Made by a program: the position numbers and the translations under genes. The notes beneath the pieces were generated by a model, which was not told the DNA's origin, made no database searches, and was given only the letters and a program-made list of their open reading frames with translations. From contig VCMS01000122.1 in the NCBI GenBank assembly GCA_022539475.1, forward strand, positions 86,896 to 150,895: 64,000 bases of DNA, in the 5' to 3' direction. Position 1 is the first letter of the stretch; every line of letters begins with the position of its first letter. Positions 43,001 to 53,379 of this stretch are shown here, in pieces. The stretch comes from Gracilaria domingensis. Lineage: Eukaryota; Rhodophyta; Florideophyceae; Gracilariales; Gracilariaceae.

Positions 43001-44500
43001 CTCTTCTCCTCTGTGGAGTAGAAACTTCTTCTTTGATCTTCTCCTGTTGTTCTTCCGAACTCGCTTCCGGAGGAGGATCCTCTCCTTTCGACCTCGAAAC
43101 CACTGCAGCCGGAGGATCCTCACTTTTTTTCGAGTTAGAGGTTGATCCACAGGGAGAATCTTCACCCTTCACATTGTCGGAGAGACACCCAGACAGTGTC
43201 TTCGAACCAGGTACAGAGAAAAAATTCTCTCCTGTCTTTTTGTTAGACCTCGAAGCACATACAGACGGAAGATCCTCTCCTCTGGGTACGCCATTACTGG
43301 GTGCACCAACGCGGTGCACCATCAGTATGATTATGTGTAGATGATTCCTGACTCCCTCTAACCTTCTTATCCAGCTCCGGAGAGTTCTCGTAGCGGCCCA
43401 AATAGGTCTTCTCTCGCCTTTACAAGAGAAGCTCGTCCACCGCAAATGCATTCGACACGGACAAAATCTGGCTGAAAGACATTACCTTACGGACGCGGGC
43501 TTCGCCACATGCCCATCGATACCTGTCTGTCAAGTTACGGAGATGACCTGGACTGAACTCATTCTTAGATGTTACTCCGTGCGTCTCTGCATATTGAGTC
43601 ATTAACGACAAAACATATGCAGCGCAACTGTGAAAGTTTTGTCGTCTAAATTAACCGAGAACATCAAGAATATAATTCTTCGTTTCCAGTGTCCAATCCA
43701 TGTCTTTCTTCTGTGCATGGCTGATGAGAATGGTTATAAGCGTTCTACACTTTTCGGGACATTCAAATCGCATACTGTCCCACCAATAAAATCTTTTACT
43801 TCTTCGTGATAACCTTTTGTGCCAAAACTGCTCCCCAATTAACGATGTTGAGATTAACAAGAACCGGAATTGTTGAAACCTCTCTAGTACTTCGATAAAA
43901 CTTCTGTTATCATAACTCGAAAGAATCTCTAGTTTATTATCAGTGCTTTGATCCTCGAACCCATTGCATAGGTTAGCCAGTCTGCATCCTGTGTCTGCGG
44001 GAACCATCATTACCTCCTATTTAGGCTCCAATTCTAAACTTCCAGATCCAAGAAGCTTGTTGCAGAACCAAGCCATGCGCTCACAAGACTTGATGAAATC
44101 GTGTGCAAAGTTTTCGAGACAGTCTGTTCCATTTTGAACGTCCATGATTAGATAGTAACATAACAATCGAAGTTTTTTGAATCCCATTTTTTTTCTATTA
44201 AATGGGATCGTTGTGTTATTCTTAAGTCGATTTAAGAACAGATTTATCATTTTAAGAATCTTTTTCATTTTTAAAACTTTGATGTTAATTAGCTAGCGAT
44301 TCCAGTTCTGATTCTTGCTTTCAAGTATGGATATGGAACTTATAGGGCCCCCTACTATTTCTTTGAAATCTCGAGATTCGTGATTTCCAGGATTTACAAA
44401 GCCAAATATGTAAGAATCAAAGAAATTGTTACATGGATATCGTACTGATATATCTCGAGCGTTACGGGTTGCGTTCATAGCATTGTTTTGTACTGGCAAT
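40099..44500 (-). mobile_element. MULE-like element relic, copy 2
   Basis: Counterpart of copy 1, same order on minus: FFDSYIFGFVNPGNHESRD (44420), MGFKKLRLLCYYLIMDVQNG (44170), MMVPADTGCRLANLCNGFED (44000), TKNYILDVLG (43660), RWACGEARVRKVMSF (43500), a hydrophilic linker (42948-43400), LDLPRYVYDACELDEYDIW (42930), LRCLRYKKKPSGGGCKAAFI (42430), EILQHWQFIANLFGYKLS (41640) and, intact over 287 codons (40536-41399), a C-terminal region ending in a SWIM-like pattern (GRCSSGNITTWGFPCTYMAGI). The last part (40099-40413) has VSFYVRCSNGKAFYDQMHRIADTYG, matching copy 1. About 300 bases near 42500-42800 seem inserted relative to copy 1. Inactive. Confidence 0.5.
40536..41399 (-). CDS. Intact C-terminal frame of MULE-like copy 2 with SWIM-like motif
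   Basis: 287 codons. The likely SWIM zinc motif would need CxC..CxH; here GRCSSGNITTWGFPCTY has Cys, Ser, Cys and Tyr, so two ligands are lost and binding is doubtful. The upstream part has no recognised DDE motif. The frame continues the element's protein after shifts near 41400. Confidence 0.35.
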   Translation of the reverse strand: MALESKPSPERRTQIEQAYIYRFKNRQPQWYRFICRENPSMMIRFYKNLNVPYMFFFQGTGCCDTSNSRYRQYVLRNDVPSSEVLSCIPSLTERLKHELGNKASIRHTVLRNRLLTSGLPMSDEAATTLILNFTAYSITMFLQRAVRFFANYKVVDGVVLPARNVPFNHDIDIADLEISSEDPIVVFPLKLSATIENQGCELPRKYNVYLYKLTHSIPKITGRCSSGNITTWGFPCTYMAGIYISSSMTKRTGGQTFKKLYRSHSTFPISGTPIGTKRLPIGRCKTS

Positions 44501-45008
44501 GCGAAAGATCTTCATGTATATTTGGCTGTAATAATCACTTCGCTTAAGCTAAAACTGTGGCAACTTCTTGAATCGAAATATCTCAAAATGCGATGAAAAA
44601 TATGGTGCTTGCTTTGTCTCTCATGTCAATCAAAAAGCGCGCCTTTGTTAGCTGTCATTCTTTTATAAACGCGAAAAATATCTAATGCCTGCGGATATGT
44701 CGGAGAGAGAAAAGATATAGGTTTGGCCACTTAGAAGCCTAACAACAAAAAATCCAAACAAGTGGCACACTTTGGTTGGCTGCGAGTGGTGGACAGGATT
44801 TTAGTCGTTTTATTACTTGACGAAAAGGACCAAACTCAATAACTACATATTGCCACAGGACCAAGAGCAATATATAGATATTGCAACGCCAGCATTTACA
44901 TTCGAATTTATTGCGGATATTGGTAAAGTCTAACGATATGTTTGAGACCCCTCCTACAAGTTCTTGTACACATTAATATTCAGATTTCCGTGTATCGGCC
45001 CAACCTTG
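44501..45008. other. AT-rich spacer, no gene seen
   Basis: Short AT-rich stretch between the MULE-like copy and the Crypton-like recombinase. No supported frame; may hold decayed termini of both. Confidence 0.4.
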
Positions 45009-47048
45009 TTAAAAACAGCTCGCACTCCCGGTTCTGCGTTCTCCTTCTATTTCAGTAAACCCATCACTTTTCTGTACATTATTGCCCGTTCTTCCTTCTT
45101 CTGAGCGACCAAATTCGGCATCAAGCTTTCCCTCCAGTCGATGATCTATAACAGCATTAGCAACATGCTTTCCACGCTTCAAGTCAGTACCTTCAAAGCT
45201 ATCCAGAATGTCTTCGCGCTGTCGTTTCACAGTTTCTCCTCGCAAGTTTGTGTACTTCAAAAAAGAGCGGTGATCGCGATGACTGGAGCGTAGCGCAACC
45301 ATTGCGTCGTCGAACCCTGATTTATGTTGAGCAAACCCTTTTCAGGGATACCGTTTCGGTAGTGGCAATCATAACTTAATGGGACGCCCATCGGTGCGTA
45401 ACTCGAGGTTAGGAATAGCCCGATGACGTGGATCCGGACCCCGAATGTGTACATGTGTACCACTATTTGGTTGTTTGGATGGAGTGAATCTTTTCATAAT
45501 TTTCAGAAATACCCTGAGGGTTTTGGTCCGACATTGTCAGGATTGCCCGAGATGCGAGGTGCACATGAGCTGCTTAGATTAATCTCTTACTTAGATATTT
45601 TTGATAACCCTCTACAGGGCCGCTAATTCTACTACTTAGGTGATGGCTCACGGCCATCACCAACCTAGTAAAGGTAACCCGGTGTGCGGCTCTAACTAGT
45701 TCGCATGCGCGACGACTCCAACTCCTCGCGGAGCAAGTTACCGCAGCACGGTCTAGTTATCCCCCCGCTCCAACCAGAAGAGTGCACGCAGTGCATACCA
45801 TCACTGGTCTTGTTTTTCTTTTGTTTTTCTTGTGACTCTTGGAGTGCACATATATTTGTTTACCGACCGGTACTTCCCCCCCGCCCCAGTACTTGGGTTT
45901 GTTTCTGTTCTTTCTTTTGTTTTTACCATTGGTTTGGTTCATTACCGCCTATTTCCATTTGGTCGTTTCACCTTTGGATGTCTACGTTTGGCTATAGATA
46001 TCGTCATTGGTCAACTACGATCTACACTACTGTGCCCGCCTTTTCTGACGCTTTTCTCGTTCGGGCGCTCTTTCTCAACCCTGTCGTATAGCCTGAAGTC
46101 CTCGTGGATTTACACTCACACCGGAGGATACGGGGTGCGCTGTCGCTGTGCGAACCTCTCTTGAGAGCGGGGATTCGAACTGCTTCGGTGGCGTTTCCCT
46201 TTCTGTGATTGCTCTAGAATTTAAACAACTGAGTAATTACGTTACTGCGTGGTCCATGAGTTTTCATAGCTTCACGCAGCCGAACGCCGACTATATTGTT
46301 AGCCTCGCATGCCTCAGTGACGTACTGGGAAATTGTAGCCATCCTAATATTTTGCGGCTTGAAAAACTCTTGCGGGTTCACACTTTCGTAGTTCACACCG
46401 CACAAAAACTTATCCAAGGGCTTTCGAAACGTATTGATCAAGGCTATATATTCTTTAAGGTTTTGGAATACATTAACGAGGCCACTCAATTGCTTTCGGT
46501 TCCAAACGAGGACCTCTTTTAGCTTCGAATTGACCCACTTCAGATTCCCAGACTGGGTTTTCGAACCTGGATCGGAGCTCCCAATTCGACCAACAATTCG
46601 TGTAACCTTCTCGTCGCCTTCCAGATCTGTGACTATGTCTTTCAATCGTGGATCATGTAACTCGCTTCGCCAAAAAGCAGTCATGAAGAAAAGTCCGTAT
46701 ACAATTCGAGTAAAAACGCCGCGACCCGTTCGTTTGGAGAGGTCCAGAGATTCATATAACGTTCTACTCTGATTCTCTGTCAGCACATTGTCACTCTTGA
46801 TACACTGCCTCTTCGACTGTTCTTCATGAATTTTGGTATCCAAAACTGTGAGCAACCCTCTATGCGGATCGGCAGAGACGGGGCCTGAGAGAAGATTTTG
46901 ATTATATCCCCATCGTTTGGCAAAGGCTAGTTGCACTCTCGTAATGTAGCACTTCGATGTTGAAGGCGCCAGTTCTCTCTGATCCGATGTCCTCTTACGA
47001 GTTGCAACAAACTCGATTAGGATATTGTTGATTTGCTGTAGAGCATCC
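45009..47048 (-). mobile_element. Crypton-type tyrosine recombinase gene split by a solo LTR
   Basis: The N-terminal piece (about 47048-46224) starts within an open frame after a TAG near 47048 and shows a core-binding domain (STSKCYITRVQLAFAKRWGY) and catalytic box A (TAFWRSELHDPRLKDIV). It reaches THGPRSNVITQLFK (HxxR box) at the LTR. The C-terminal piece (45319-45009) resumes with SGFDDAMVALRSSHRDHRSFLKY, carrying the His and nucleophile Tyr, then a basic tail. Subtracting the 894-bp LTR and one ATTTA duplicate leaves one continuous frame with all catalytic residues. No RT or RNase H lies nearby, which fits a Crypton (recombinase-only DNA transposon) rather than DIRS. No ATG was found for the N-terminal piece; an upstream exon or decay is possible. 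Confidence 0.72.
45325..46218 (+). repeat. Solo LTR (family B-related) inside the Crypton recombinase
   Basis: 894 bp, TGTTGAGCAAACC to ATTGCTCTAGA, flanked by ATTTA on both sides (45320-45324, 46219-46223). The block GCGGCTCTAACTAGTTCGCATGCGCGA matches CGGCTCTGAACTAGTTCGCCATCGCGA of the 10305 LTR. The terminal CA has become GA. A plus frame of 128 codons inside is LTR sequence, not a gene. Confidence 0.85.
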
Positions 47049-48572
47049 TAGAGCCATTGTGTGGTGTCGTTAGGTACAGACTATCCAGCTTCGTTTGAGA
47101 AAAAGAACTTAAAGACAGAGTGCAGAGCTTTTTCGCGCAAGACTTTTCGTTGCCATGAGAGAGTCTTGGAATCGCTTAAAAGCTTTTGAGCATCAGAATC
47201 TAACAGAACATGCGCTTTAGTTACAAAAACACAAAGCACATTTAAGACTGTGTTGGTTGCATTGCGGGTGTTTTCTGCAACCCATTTTCGAACAAGTGAC
47301 CGTTTGTGTGATGAAAGAGAAATAATTGTAACCTCCGTGTCCGATTTGCTCGTGTGAGGTGGTAGGTGAACATTTCGTTATCAACGGTGAGCACAATCTG
47401 GTCATTAGACCCTGGTAATGTCACAACCTTTCAATTGAGAGACATTTTGTCCAAATGATAGGCTATGTGGTCCATTTTGTCAGTGCGCTGTGCCAGGGTC
47501 AAGGGAAGATATTTCACTGTACCGTCGAACCGAACGGTTTTCGATGGCACTATCGGCGGTGTCCCAGAAACATATTCGTGCTTAATGTCCCATGCCATAA
47601 CTTCTGCCACTTGCATTGGCGTCATGATAGCAGTATGTCCATCTGCCTCAATGATTACTAAGTTTGTGTCTTTGTTATTGTTCTTTGTTGAAGTTTGAAG
47701 AGACAAAGAAGGCATCGTAAGGTAGGTAGTGCTGCAAATTGTGGGAGTTTGTTTCTGTGTAGAAGAAAATTGCTGGCATGGCACTACAATTTGAGTAGTG
47801 CAGGAAGAACGCTTTAAAATAATGAGTTTATCTAACCGACGTTGCATTGTGCCAGTGATTTACTTTATTATATCGCTAAGATAGAAACCTATCGATTTTT
47901 GAATTCATTAAGCCCGCCGATATTGCGTTTGCTTTCTATTCGAAAAGCAAGTTTGCGCACAGCGTAGTCACCGAGCGATATCATAAAGATCGGCTCAATG
48001 CTTGGTTTGGCTGCGCTCGGGCAAACATTTTCGTTTCGTTTCACAATCGCTCGGTTAGGTCCTGTGTAATAACTTATACATATAGAACAGGATCTGGGGG
48101 ACTTTTGCGACAGTTCTCACAGTGCGTAGATTCTGACTCTCCTCGCTGAGATGTTGTATGTCAGCGCTGGAGATTTGGTGGAGAACCAATAAGGTCCTGA
48201 TCCACAGAGGTTCTACCGACTTGTACTGACTTGGCAAGGTATCAATGGTGATAGAGGATCTGGGAGAGCCTCCATGGTTTAGGGAGGATCCTCTGTAATG
48301 TCTTTCATATAAGGTAAGGTTCTGGGGCCTTTTTATACGACCGGTACGGTGCGTAACACTAGGTTCTCCGGGGGCCCTCGAGCGCAGTGAGTCAAAGTTT
48401 GATTGACTTTGAATGACGGAAAGCTGAACGTTTTTTAATATCCTTCCGATTGTTCCAGCTACGGGGGTGTGATGATAGTAGGCCTTTTCAATTAAGGGTT
48501 CTCGGCTTAAGCGCTAAACCCTGGAATCCAAGGCGTTTCTAAATTTTGAAATAAGAACGATCTCGTTAGATA
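47049..48572. other. Region with one unrecognised minus frame, otherwise spacer
   Basis: The minus frame 47431-47847 (138 codons) is hydrophilic with TNLVIIEADGHTAIMTPMQVAE and may be an accessory or N-terminal part of the Crypton-like element; the same frame continues past its stop (LPGSNDQIVLTVDNEMFTYHL, 47350-47400). 47850-48572 has short inverted words (GAGGATCTGGG/GAGGATCCTC) but no gene. Confidence 0.3.
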
Positions 48573-49858
48573 ATGTACACGTTGTGCCCAACGATTCAAA
48601 CAAGGTGCATCTCTCACCTCAGCATGGAGGGAAAGAAATTGCTTCTTCCTCTTCTGCTCCGGGAGCAGATGTCGCAAACTGCTGTCCATACTCGCTCTCT
48701 GGTCAATCAAGAAGCCGTCCTTGCCGCCGCACGTCAAGTCAACGTCGATCTTGACGAAGATGACAAAACCGAAGCCCGACCGAGTAGAGGAAATCCGAGA
48801 AATGGAGCAAAAGCTCTTTATGCAAAACGCTTGTCCCACAACGTATATAAAGATATCTGTGAGCTTGATCCAGATATAATGTTGTTTGAGAAGATGGTGC
48901 ATCTGTCGCGGGATGAATTTGATGTGCTACATGCGCTGGTGCACGAAAAACTCTTACATCCTTTAGATGTGCGCAATGAGTTCGAGAATCACATAAGGGT
49001 GCCAAGATGTCGTCGATTGACTAGGAAGGAGATGTTTTTTATGTTTTTAGACATGCTAGGAGGATCAAACGAAGGAGGATATGGCATAGAGAGAGTGGCG
49101 TACTCTTACAGCGTCTCAACCGGAATAGTGTCCAATTATTTTAGACATGTCCTGTACGCTTTGTTTAAAAAGTTAGGCGAACAACAGCCCAAGCTCATTC
49201 TTTGGCATGATGCGGACAGCCGACAGGAGATGGAAGGTTCGATAATCGGTTTTCCAAAGTGTGTGTTTCTCTTGGAAGGTAAAAAGAGCAGGAGGTGGAG
49301 ACCGAAAGGTAATAATGAACAAGAGCGTGCGTACGACGGATATTAGAAAGCACACGCGTTTTCTATCCTTTGTTCTGCGATCTTTACGGTCGATTTATCT
49401 GCATCAAGACCTCCGATAAAGGTGCCGAGAGCGATCGAAATATGTACACAAGCTCAGAAGTTTTTCATGAACCAAGTGTGTATCTCTCACCCGGACAGCA
49501 CGGAATGGTGGACATCGGATTTGCTGGTAGCGGGATCCTTGTAGTGCCCTACAAGAAAAGCGAGAGCACCGTCTGGATGTACAAAACGGAGCACAATCGT
49601 TTGATACGAAAGCAACGAATGGTCAATGAGTAGGGTATAGGTTTCATCAACAACAGGTTTCGTTCATTCTTGGGGCGATGGCCCTTTGAGAGAAGGCTAT
49701 TTTCTATCGCGCACACCACGGTTGCGATGCTTTGTAACTGGCAATTAGATAAAAGGGGACATGCGCTGCAACCCCGAGGCCGCTATGAGAAGAAGTTGGC
49801 GGCCCAACTGAGGAAAGAGAACGAGAGAAACACGGGAGAAGAGGAAGGCGAGATGTAA
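48573..49858 (+). pseudogene. PIF/Harbinger transposase (DDE_4 type)
   Basis: The N-terminal part has the family pattern CRRLTRKEMFFMFLDMLGGSNEGG then YSYSVSTGIVSNYFRHVLYAL (helix-turn-helix). The catalytic region starts IGFPKCVFLLEGKKS, where the usual Asp of GxIDGT is replaced by Glu (LLEGKK). Then DLYGRFICIKTSDKGAESDRNMYTSSEVF (second Asp box), MVDIGFAGSGILVVPYK, and after a stop FERRLFSIAHTTVAMLCNWQ near the third position. A stop and frame change near 49345-49370 and a stop near 49632 break it into three frames (48573-49346, 49370-49633, 49670-49858). The basic tail ends GEEEGEM. No terminal repeats or TWA duplication located. Confidence 0.8.
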
Positions 49859-50217
49859 AATGTTGCGCTTTGGTTCGCGATCGCGTCCTCCGCTACGCTT
49901 GCCTATGGCTCGCTTCGCTGGGAACTTTGTGCTCGCGCTCTGCGCGACCGCGAAGATAAGAAGGGAGTCAGAGCAGCCTAAATGTTATTGCGGCGTTGTT
50001 TTGTGCCACATTGCTCTTTCCTGATGAGGCCGTTGCAGAGGTCAAAGGATCTGTACCACTTTTCATCGCACAGCTTCCAGCTACCTCAGAAAGCTCAAGC
50101 AGACCTGCGTCTATGGTAAACGCATCTGAAGGCAGCGGCGGCGGTAAAAAAGTCACAGGCTGTTGTGCCTGCATGTTGTTGCTACGAGCGAAAAAGTCAA
50201 CAAAAATGCCCAATTGT
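49859..50217. other. Spacer, no gene seen
   Basis: Includes a CG-rich palindromic stretch (TTCGCGATCGCG near 49875, GCGACCGCGAAG near 49945). No supported gene. Confidence 0.35.
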
Positions 50218-50526
50218 TCACTCTGCCTCCGTTGCAGAGCTAAAATGGCAATTGCAGCGTTCAAAATTTCGTGCCTGAGCGCGTAAGTCCTGCAACACCG
50301 CTGCTGTTTGCCGCTTCTCACGAGCCAGCCTGGCCTGTTTACGCCTTCTCTTGTTCTTCTCCAATGTTTCTCGTCTTTTTCGTTCTAGTTTCGCCTTCTG
50401 TGGCTTGCCCTCTTGCGCTCTCGACAACACACGCTCTATTCCTTCGTCAGTAGTAAGCACTCTCTTCAACATACATTGTTTGCTTGTATTCGGCTTTTGC
50501 GTGATCAGGAACTTGTTGCGCATCAT
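50218..50526 (-). pseudogene. Basic coiled tail, perhaps a transposase C-terminus
   Basis: 102 codons, with VLTTDEGIERVLSRAQEG and then a long Arg/Lys/Glu helix (KAKLERKRRETLEKNKRRRK). Similar charged tails close pogo/Tigger-type transposases, so it may be a fragment of one. Nothing upstream on this strand confirms it. Confidence 0.25.
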
Positions 50527-50587
50527 TTTCGTTGTCCTGTTAGACTACAAGTGGAACTTCGTTGTCGTTCAAACTTTCGACAGATAC

Positions 50588-51007
50588 TTAAGCTTTCTTA
50601 AACAATTTATTCACAGAATCAACTTTGTTTCGGACGTTGTCGGCAGTGATACGCTTCATGAAGCCACGCCTCCGACACATTCTGTTTATGTTTTGATCCT
50701 GGACAAGAACAATGTCTGTTACATGTCTACTAGGTACGCGTGTAGCGATGGTTTTACAGGTTTTGTTGAGAGTCTTTAGCTTTTGCAGCAGAATGCTGTG
50801 AGCAATCAAGTTGCGGAACACGCATTTCCTTTCGACCTTGTTCATGACAAACCTCTGAAGCGCGCATTTGTTGTGTACTGCTTGCGGTAAATATTGGGCC
50901 GCATCAGAAACTGATGATGGAATTGGTAATGGAGCTGTTGGGTACTTTTGTCCTTTTGACCGGTTGAAAGTCTGATCGACAGGTGAAGCAAAAGTGGAAG
51001 ACGTCAT
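50588..51007 (-). CDS. Unrecognised 139-codon frame
   Basis: Basic protein with Cys-poor helical KVERKCVFRNLIAHSILLQKLKTL and RVPSRHVTDIVLVQDQNINR. No family recognised; lies beside the 50218-50526 fragment on the same strand, so both may be pieces of one element protein. Confidence 0.22.
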   Translation of the reverse strand: MTSSTFASPVDQTFNRSKGQKYPTAPLPIPSSVSDAAQYLPQAVHNKCALQRFVMNKVERKCVFRNLIAHSILLQKLKTLNKTCKTIATRVPSRHVTDIVLVQDQNINRMCRRRGFMKRITADNVRNKVDSVNKLFKKA

Positions 51008-51480
51008 TTGTCATCTATGATGAGTTCTGCGTTCTTGAAAAACTATGGATTACTAATTTTATCAGCTGCAAATAAGCTAAGCTTTTTGGCAGGGATGCGT
51101 GAGTGGCTATGCTATTGTTTACGCTAGTTCAAATTAAGCCGTTCTGTGATGAACTAATTAAACAGAATGCAAGCGAAAGGTGTTTCTTGTTTCAGAAAGA
51201 GAGCCGTTCTCCGTTAATTAGAAAGGCCTAGTAGGAATCTCAACAAAGGTCATATGTATGGGTCATATCAACAGCCGAGTGCAGATAACGGGGCACGAGA
51301 CAGCAAAACTTGGGACCGAGCCGAAGGTGAGGGAACAATTTTGCTGTCGAGTGACCCGGTATTGCCCGAGGCTTTTGATATTGTGAGGAAGAAAAGAGGG
51401 GTGAAGGAATAGGGAGCGGTGCATGCGTTGCGCCGCTCAATTTTTTATTTTGAAGAGTACGCCGACACTCGCAGGGCGCA

Positions 51481-51873
51481 CTACTTCTGTAAGCGCGCCA
51501 GTAAAATTTCGAGGAGCGGCACAATGATGTGCGACGCATCATTGCGGCGCCGCTCGCACACGAATATTATACCGCGAATTACGCCGCGCGTATACAGCGT
51601 CGGCGCCTGGCTGATAAGGTCCATAAGGCGGCGCCGGTGCGCGTAAACGTCAAAATTCCCGGTAGAAACCTCTCGGAGAAACTGCTCCAATTCTCCGAGA
51701 AGCGCTTCCGAGAACCCAAACCCCACGACTTCCTGGGGCAGGGTGTGTACGGCGTCCTGGACAGTGGGGGCGGGGGCCGGTGCCGGAACCGCCTACACGT
51801 CCACTACAGGACCGAGCCCAGATAAGGACTCGTTGGCTGGCGATAGGACCGGGCTGGTGACGTGATCCTTCAT
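51481..51873 (-). pseudogene. Small unrecognised protein with one in-frame stop
   Basis: The minus frame starting at MKDHVTSPVLSPANESLSGL (51873) runs through a TAG near 51797 into AVPAPAPAPTVQDAVHTLPQ and then a well-formed helical C-terminus (SEALLGELEQFLREVSTGNF, then HRRRLMDLISQAPTLYTRGV) to 51481. About 130 codons in all. The opposite strand is also open (51529-51825), so coding is not certain. No family recognised. Confidence 0.35.
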
Positions 51874-51985
51874 GACGAAATGTAGTTGATAGGTTGACAA
51901 ATGATAGAGATAGGAGCATAAGACGCACGAGACCTCCGAAGTCTCATTCTTATAGCCTAGGTCATAGGTTAGTGTGCATCTGAAT

Positions 51986-52078
51986 TTGCCATGACAGCAG
52001 GTAATGGAAAGTGTAATTGCCATGATGGCAGGTCATGGCAGTGTCATTCGCCAGCATGGCGGTATGACACCTTGTCAT
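51986..52078. repeat. Three diverged tandem units of about 31 bp
   Basis: Units of the form TTGCCATGAYRGCAGGTMATGG followed by CAGTGTMA-like spacers, at 51986, 52017 and 52046. They lie in the spacer before the Ty3 element. Confidence 0.5.
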
Positions 52079-52358
52079 AGGTACACGTGCATTCCACGAC
52101 CAGGGCTGCGTGGCGTAGGCGCCCCCTGCCGTGGCAAATGCGCCAAACATATCTACCGTCCACACCTCTCATTGGGTAGGGCGGTAGATACAACGCAGCC
52201 ATTGGCCAAGCCAACCGTACCGTCGATTCTCGCCCGGAATCGACGGTGCGGTTGTGCATAAAAAGGCCGGAGCAGTCGCCTCCGACTCAACTCCGCCCAG
52301 ACCACTTCCCCTTCGACGACCTCCCCCCCCCCTCACTCCTCATCTCTTTCCCCCTTTG

Positions 52359-53215
52359 TGTGGAGCAAAACGCCCCTTGTGGGGATGCACCGAAGTGCTT
52401 TTCATAGTTTGTTGATCCGTCACCGGCTTCGACACCTCAGGTTATGAGAGGCTACTGGGGTAGTGCCCCTATTTTGGGTATGCCTAGGAAGGGTAGTATT
52501 TCTGCACACGTGTGCCAAGTTGGCCCGACCGCGCGGGCGCCGTGGCAAGTCTGCCACGGGGGCACACCTGTAGTGTATTGGCCGGCAGCGCCGGATAGTT
52601 AGATATTTTAATTGACATTTTCAAGTGCCGTATATAAGTGGCGGCACTTGCCGCCACTGTACGGGAAGTAAACCTCAACGAGGCCTTTGGCTCTGATCTT
52701 CTTGCCGCTTGTGCACGGTCACAAGCCCCACCCTGGGGAATACCGCCGCAATTCCGGGCTGATCAACCAACCTCCGTCCCTGAGGAGTACTAATCCGTCG
52801 TCATGGCACTTTTCTTATCTATTTTATTGTTTTCATTTCCGTCTTACGGCTTTCGCTACTCTGCCCTACATTGTAGGTTTGTCCCATTTTGCCTCGGGAG
52901 TTTTCCAGCCTATCGCGAGTCAGTGCTCCGCAGTGCGGCTCGTTTGTTGATCTTTTGTCGTCCCATACCGTTGGGCTGGATACCCCCACTCGCTGTGGCT
53001 CGCCGGAACCACCCGGATACCTACGCCGATTCTACCCCTTCTACCTCCGACTGCACGCCCAGATCGGGGCCACCCGGATTTACACCCGGCTCGTGTTGGC
53101 CCTATCGGAGGGTTCTGCCGCTCGACTGCCCTTCACAGGGAGCAGGGCCTGAACACCCTGAGGTGCTCGTCCGCGACGCGGCTTGTTGTTTTCCCGTCGA
53201 GGGTTTTGCACCACA
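52359..53215 (+). repeat. 5' LTR of the Ty3 element (family A)
   Basis: 857 bp, TGTGGAGCAAAAC to GTTTTGCACCACA, with matching inverted termini. TATATAA at 52631-52637 is framed by an inverted repeat (AAGTGCCG upstream, GCGGCACTT downstream) and preceded by a GGCCGGCAGCGCCGG hairpin; this is the probable promoter. Confidence 0.92.
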
Positions 53216-53218
53216 AAC

Positions 53219-53231
53219 TGGTCTCCCGACC
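53219..53231 (+). other. Candidate primer binding site
   Basis: TGGTCTCCCGACC begins three bases after the LTR end and starts with TGG, as expected for pairing with the CCA end of a tRNA. The tRNA species was not identified. Confidence 0.6.
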
Positions 53232-53379
53232 TAGAATCGGCTTTATTGGCCAACTTTTGTTGGAGTTGGTTCGTTTGTTTGGCGCCCAGATAGTTGGGAA
53301 TATCCGTTCTCACGGTTCTCTCATTGTCCGTTTTCGGAAGTTGTTTTGGTTGCCAATTGGCCGACTGTGTCGGTGAACG

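Noticed and set aside
45705-46091. 128-codon plus frame with hydrophobic stretches
   Set aside because: It lies wholly inside the solo LTR 45325-46218.
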